From an uncultured Flavobacteriales bacterium (GTDB taxonomy: Bacteria > Bacteroidota > Bacteroidia > Flavobacteriales > Weeksellaceae), in assembly GCA_937973555.1 (NCBI GenBank), contig CALJKL010000019.1, forward strand, positions 1-64,000: a stretch of DNA of 64,000 nucleotides. The letters are read 5' to 3'. Below are positions 61,894 to 64,000 of the stretch, piece by piece. Positions within the stretch are counted from its first letter, which is position 1; the number at the start of each line of letters is the position of its first letter. The notes below the pieces were generated by a model. That model had not been told where the DNA came from and did not search any database. It was given only the letters and a program-made list of their open reading frames with translations. Both the position numbers and the translations under genes were made by a program.

Positions 61894-62741
61894 AAATTAT
61901 AATACTTTTTAACCCTTTCATGTCCTACGTGTAGAATAACTTCTTCACCAATGCCTTCATTGCCATCACATACGCACCACTGTTTAGGAAGTATATAAGG
62001 ATAAATGCCTGTTTCCCAGGCAGCTTTCCACATGACTAGAGATGCCCTGGAGGGCGCAGATTTCATTATTTCGGTGCAGGTTTTGTAGAATTTTTTGCCT
62101 TTCTCATCATTTTTCCACAAAGTCATAGGGCTTTGGTTGTAAGAGTGCCCTAGCCCTAAACTTTCATCACTAATTGTTTGGGTATCCTTAGACCAAATCA
62201 TATCTTGTCTCAATAGTTGACGATCATTATATGGTACACAAAACCCAAACTTTAGGGTAAGATAGATTAAGGCAATAACATCACTGGAAACCACTTCCAT
62301 ATCAGAGTCTAAAACACATTTAAAATCTGCATCAGAATTTAGAAGGGCTGTAAATTTGAAATAGTCGGCAGTTCTATAGCCATATCTTTCATGTTCGGGA
62401 TTTTTAATGGGAGATTGAACCTTAATTAAGTTTACCCCTTCTATTTTTAGATCAAAATCAGAATAGACGGTGTATTTGGCGTTGGGAAAATATTTTTTTA
62501 AACTGCGTAATGAAGGATCTAACCTTGATGAATATGATTCAAACTGAGCGCCCCCTCCATTGGTTCTGACTTCTCCAAATTCAGAAAATAGAAACTCCAT
62601 AGAAATGGATTCTAAAAACGCTTTTTCATCAGCAGAGAATTCCCTTTTATCAAAAGAGAAGTTTCTCGGATTTAGGTTATCTTCGGGTTTTTCTACAAAA
62701 GCTCTCCAGGCTTTTTTAAATTGATTAATCAACTTCTGCAT
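61890..62741 (-). CDS. Putative GT-A fold glycosyltransferase
   Basis: This 283-aa protein has no membrane helix. FPNAKYTVYSDFDLKIEG and FKCVLDSDMEVVSSDVIALIYL hold a DxD-like metal site (DSD) at about 145-147, as in GT-A transferases using nucleotide sugars. The rest, including GLGHSYNQSPMTLWKNDEKGKKFY and WCVCDGNEGIGEEVILHVGHERV, matches no family I can name. It is in the polysaccharide cluster, coupled to genes on both sides, so a transferase role is likely but not shown. Confidence 0.65.
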   Translation of the reverse strand: MQKLINQFKKAWRAFVEKPEDNLNPRNFSFDKREFSADEKAFLESISMEFLFSEFGEVRTNGGGAQFESYSSRLDPSLRSLKKYFPNAKYTVYSDFDLKIEGVNLIKVQSPIKNPEHERYGYRTADYFKFTALLNSDADFKCVLDSDMEVVSSDVIALIYLTLKFGFCVPYNDRQLLRQDMIWSKDTQTISDESLGLGHSYNQSPMTLWKNDEKGKKFYKTCTEIMKSAPSRASLVMWKAAWETGIYPYILPKQWCVCDGNEGIGEEVILHVGHERVKKYYNL

Positions 62742-63562
62742 TATCTAAAAATTTTTTTAATAATTTTTGACCATAAATAAAGAGCAATGTATCTCGTAGG
62801 AAACAGATCTAGAATGTCGTCTGCTGAAAATAACTTGCGATTGTGAACCACATCTTTAATTTTTTCCTTTGTGTTTTTTTGTTTATGTAATAATTGGAGC
62901 ACCCCATACATATTCACCATATCTTTATAGGTGTTGTTTTCTTCAGTCCAACTGTTATGCCATGAACCGCTGAAGTGATGGCAGATGTAGTTTTCCGGCA
63001 GGTCTAAAGAAAAATAATGAGATGGGAAGAGCATCACTCCGTTTTCCAATTCTTGGAACTCGTCCCTTTCTGCATCAGCACCATATTTATTTATAAGGAG
63101 TTCAGAAAAAATTTGGGTGTTGGGTGTAGTGTCTAAATCTTTTTGTTCTTCATAATAATTCAAAATATCTAAAGCTAAAGGATGCCTTGGCTCCACGGCC
63201 CAGAATGCGGAAAAAGGAATACCTTTTACCTCGAATCCGCATACGGCTTTATAGTTTGAAAATTCTTCTAGGTTTTGTCTTACTTCCATGTCCGTATCGA
63301 GATAAAACCCTCCTTCTTCATACAAAACTTTGGCTCTTGCATAATCTGAAACAAAGGCCCATTTTTTTTGTTCGTAAGCTTTTTCACAAAAAATACTTTG
63401 TTTCACATCAAGATTAGACTCATTCCATTCTAGAATTTCAAAATCTGGCAAATGCTTTTTCCAGCTTGCGATACAATATTGTACTAGGGGAGGTTTGGGA
63501 TTGTTGCCAAACCAGAAATAATGTAGTTTTTTAGGAATCATCAGAATGCTTTTTTTGTTCAT
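62741..63562 (-). CDS. Glycosyltransferase family 32-like (OCH1/capsular type)
   Basis: This 273-aa protein contains the sugar-binding DxD domain of the GT32 type. PKKLHYFWFGNNPKPPLVQYCIASWKKHLPDFEILEWNE opens the domain. AFVSDYARAKVLYEEGGFYLDTDMEV carries the D-x-D metal site. FHHFSGSW-type residues (CHHFSGSWHNSW) close the active site. The start may be the ATG at 63562 or the one at 63541 (MIPKK); either lies within the end of the upstream gene. It adds a hexose to the growing glycan. Confidence 0.87.
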   Translation of the reverse strand: MNKKSILMIPKKLHYFWFGNNPKPPLVQYCIASWKKHLPDFEILEWNESNLDVKQSIFCEKAYEQKKWAFVSDYARAKVLYEEGGFYLDTDMEVRQNLEEFSNYKAVCGFEVKGIPFSAFWAVEPRHPLALDILNYYEEQKDLDTTPNTQIFSELLINKYGADAERDEFQELENGVMLFPSHYFSLDLPENYICHHFSGSWHNSWTEENNTYKDMVNMYGVLQLLHKQKNTKEKIKDVVHNRKLFSADDILDLFPTRYIALYLWSKIIKKIFR

Positions 63563-64000
63563 TTAAAATGGTTTTAATCCAATTTTTAAAACTGTATTTT
63601 TCAGTTATTTTTGGATCTATTTTTTTATGGGGTCTTTCGATAAATGCTTTTAAGCCCTCAAAATTTTTAAAGTCTGTTATGTAAATATTATCTGGGTGGT
63701 AGAAATCATAATTTCTTACGGATGGATTATTGGTGATGATTTTTTTTCCGAACTGCATGGCTTCAAAAAATCTAAGAGACAGTCCGTGGTGTTCTTCCCG
63801 TTTAAAATCGATGATGATTTTAGATTTTTTCACCCATTCTATATTTTCCAGATAAGATGTGGAATTGTTGTGGTTTAATATATTCTTATGATCTGGGATA
63901 AATGGCCTTATGCTGTATAAAGATGTGTGAGAAGTATAAGGGATGTTGTTTTTTTTCAGAAAATGATGCAGTGAAAAGAGTTTTGCTTGCCTTTCCTCCA
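63531..64000 (-). CDS. Glycosyltransferase-like protein (3' part)
   Basis: The frame is open to the right edge of the window, so the N-terminus is missing and about 155 residues are visible. A GTG at 63833 is internal. The visible part includes IIIDFKREEHHGLSLRFFEAMQFGKKIITNNPSVRNYDFY, resembling the C-terminal donor-binding half of glycosyltransferases found in capsule and lipooligosaccharide clusters. No activity can be assigned. It overlaps the start of the GT32-like gene by 32 nt or 11 nt, depending on the start used there. Confidence 0.72.
   Translation of the reverse strand, partial: EERQAKLFSLHHFLKKNNIPYTSHTSLYSIRPFIPDHKNILNHNNSTSYLENIEWVKKSKIIIDFKREEHHGLSLRFFEAMQFGKKIITNNPSVRNYDFYHPDNIYITDFKNFEGLKAFIERPHKKIDPKITEKYSFKNWIKTILNEQKKHSDDS

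Noticed and set aside
48157..64000. CRISPR array, prophage, insertion sequence or defence island in the AT-rich right part.
   Set aside because: No regular direct repeats, integrase, transposase, Cas or restriction gene is present. The AT-richness fits a surface-glycan cluster.

Overview
The window is chromosomal DNA of a flavobacterium (Bacteroidota), most likely of the Chryseobacterium/Weeksellaceae clade. The evidence is AT-rich DNA, a SusC/SusD pair, TonB-dependent receptors, a DUF4403 protein, the single-chain glycyl-tRNA synthetase with a helical insertion, a GH3-auxin-type adenylating enzyme, and many Bacteroidota-type -7 boxes (TAnnTTTG) 14-21 nt before start codons. I see no rRNA, tRNA, CRISPR array, insertion sequence or prophage. 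No gene-free stretch exceeds about 170 bp.

Layout. 0-9 kb holds housekeeping genes: a truncated DUF445 gene, glyS, a serine hydrolase, sufS, then the leftward mutL-rhomboid-EEP operon and a methyltransferase. 9-20.7 kb is a polysaccharide utilisation locus: leftward susC-susD-GH30-GH3-GH30, with a divergent MFS transporter and a NrtR-like Nudix regulator whose Nudix box is degenerate. The enzyme set suggests a beta-1,6-linked glucan as substrate (inference). 20.7-37 kb holds metabolism and replication: HMG-CoA lyase, pepT, thiL, a thioesterase, an HI0933-type flavoprotein, DUF4403 with a CDF metal transporter, asd, a TonB-dependent receptor, nadBC, rnhA and dnaB. 37-44.7 kb holds an MFS/GH3-ligase pair, a lysine-rich repeat protein, mfd and pth. 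44.8-48.2 kb is an inorganic-carbon cluster: carbonic anhydrase, small exported protein, SulP transporter, second carbonic anhydrase. 48.2-64 kb is a surface-polysaccharide cluster of glycosyltransferases, acetyl/acyltransferases, a PIG-L deacetylase and a UDP-sugar dehydrogenase. It runs off the right edge, and no flippase or polymerase is visible.

The most interesting signals are regulatory. A three-part TTAAC/TTAAC/GTTAA array at 10-11 bp spacing lies upstream of both TonB-dependent receptor genes, in the same orientation and next to similar near-consensus -7 boxes. The dnaB and GH3-ligase genes have a perfect -7 box exactly 4 nt before the ATG, which predicts leaderless mRNAs. A perfect dyad carrying two opposed DnaA-box sequences lies just upstream of the dnaB promoter. 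At the protein level, MutL has lost the DQHA-type endonuclease motif and the Nudix regulator has lost catalytic glutamates. I found no wholly new defence or mobile system.
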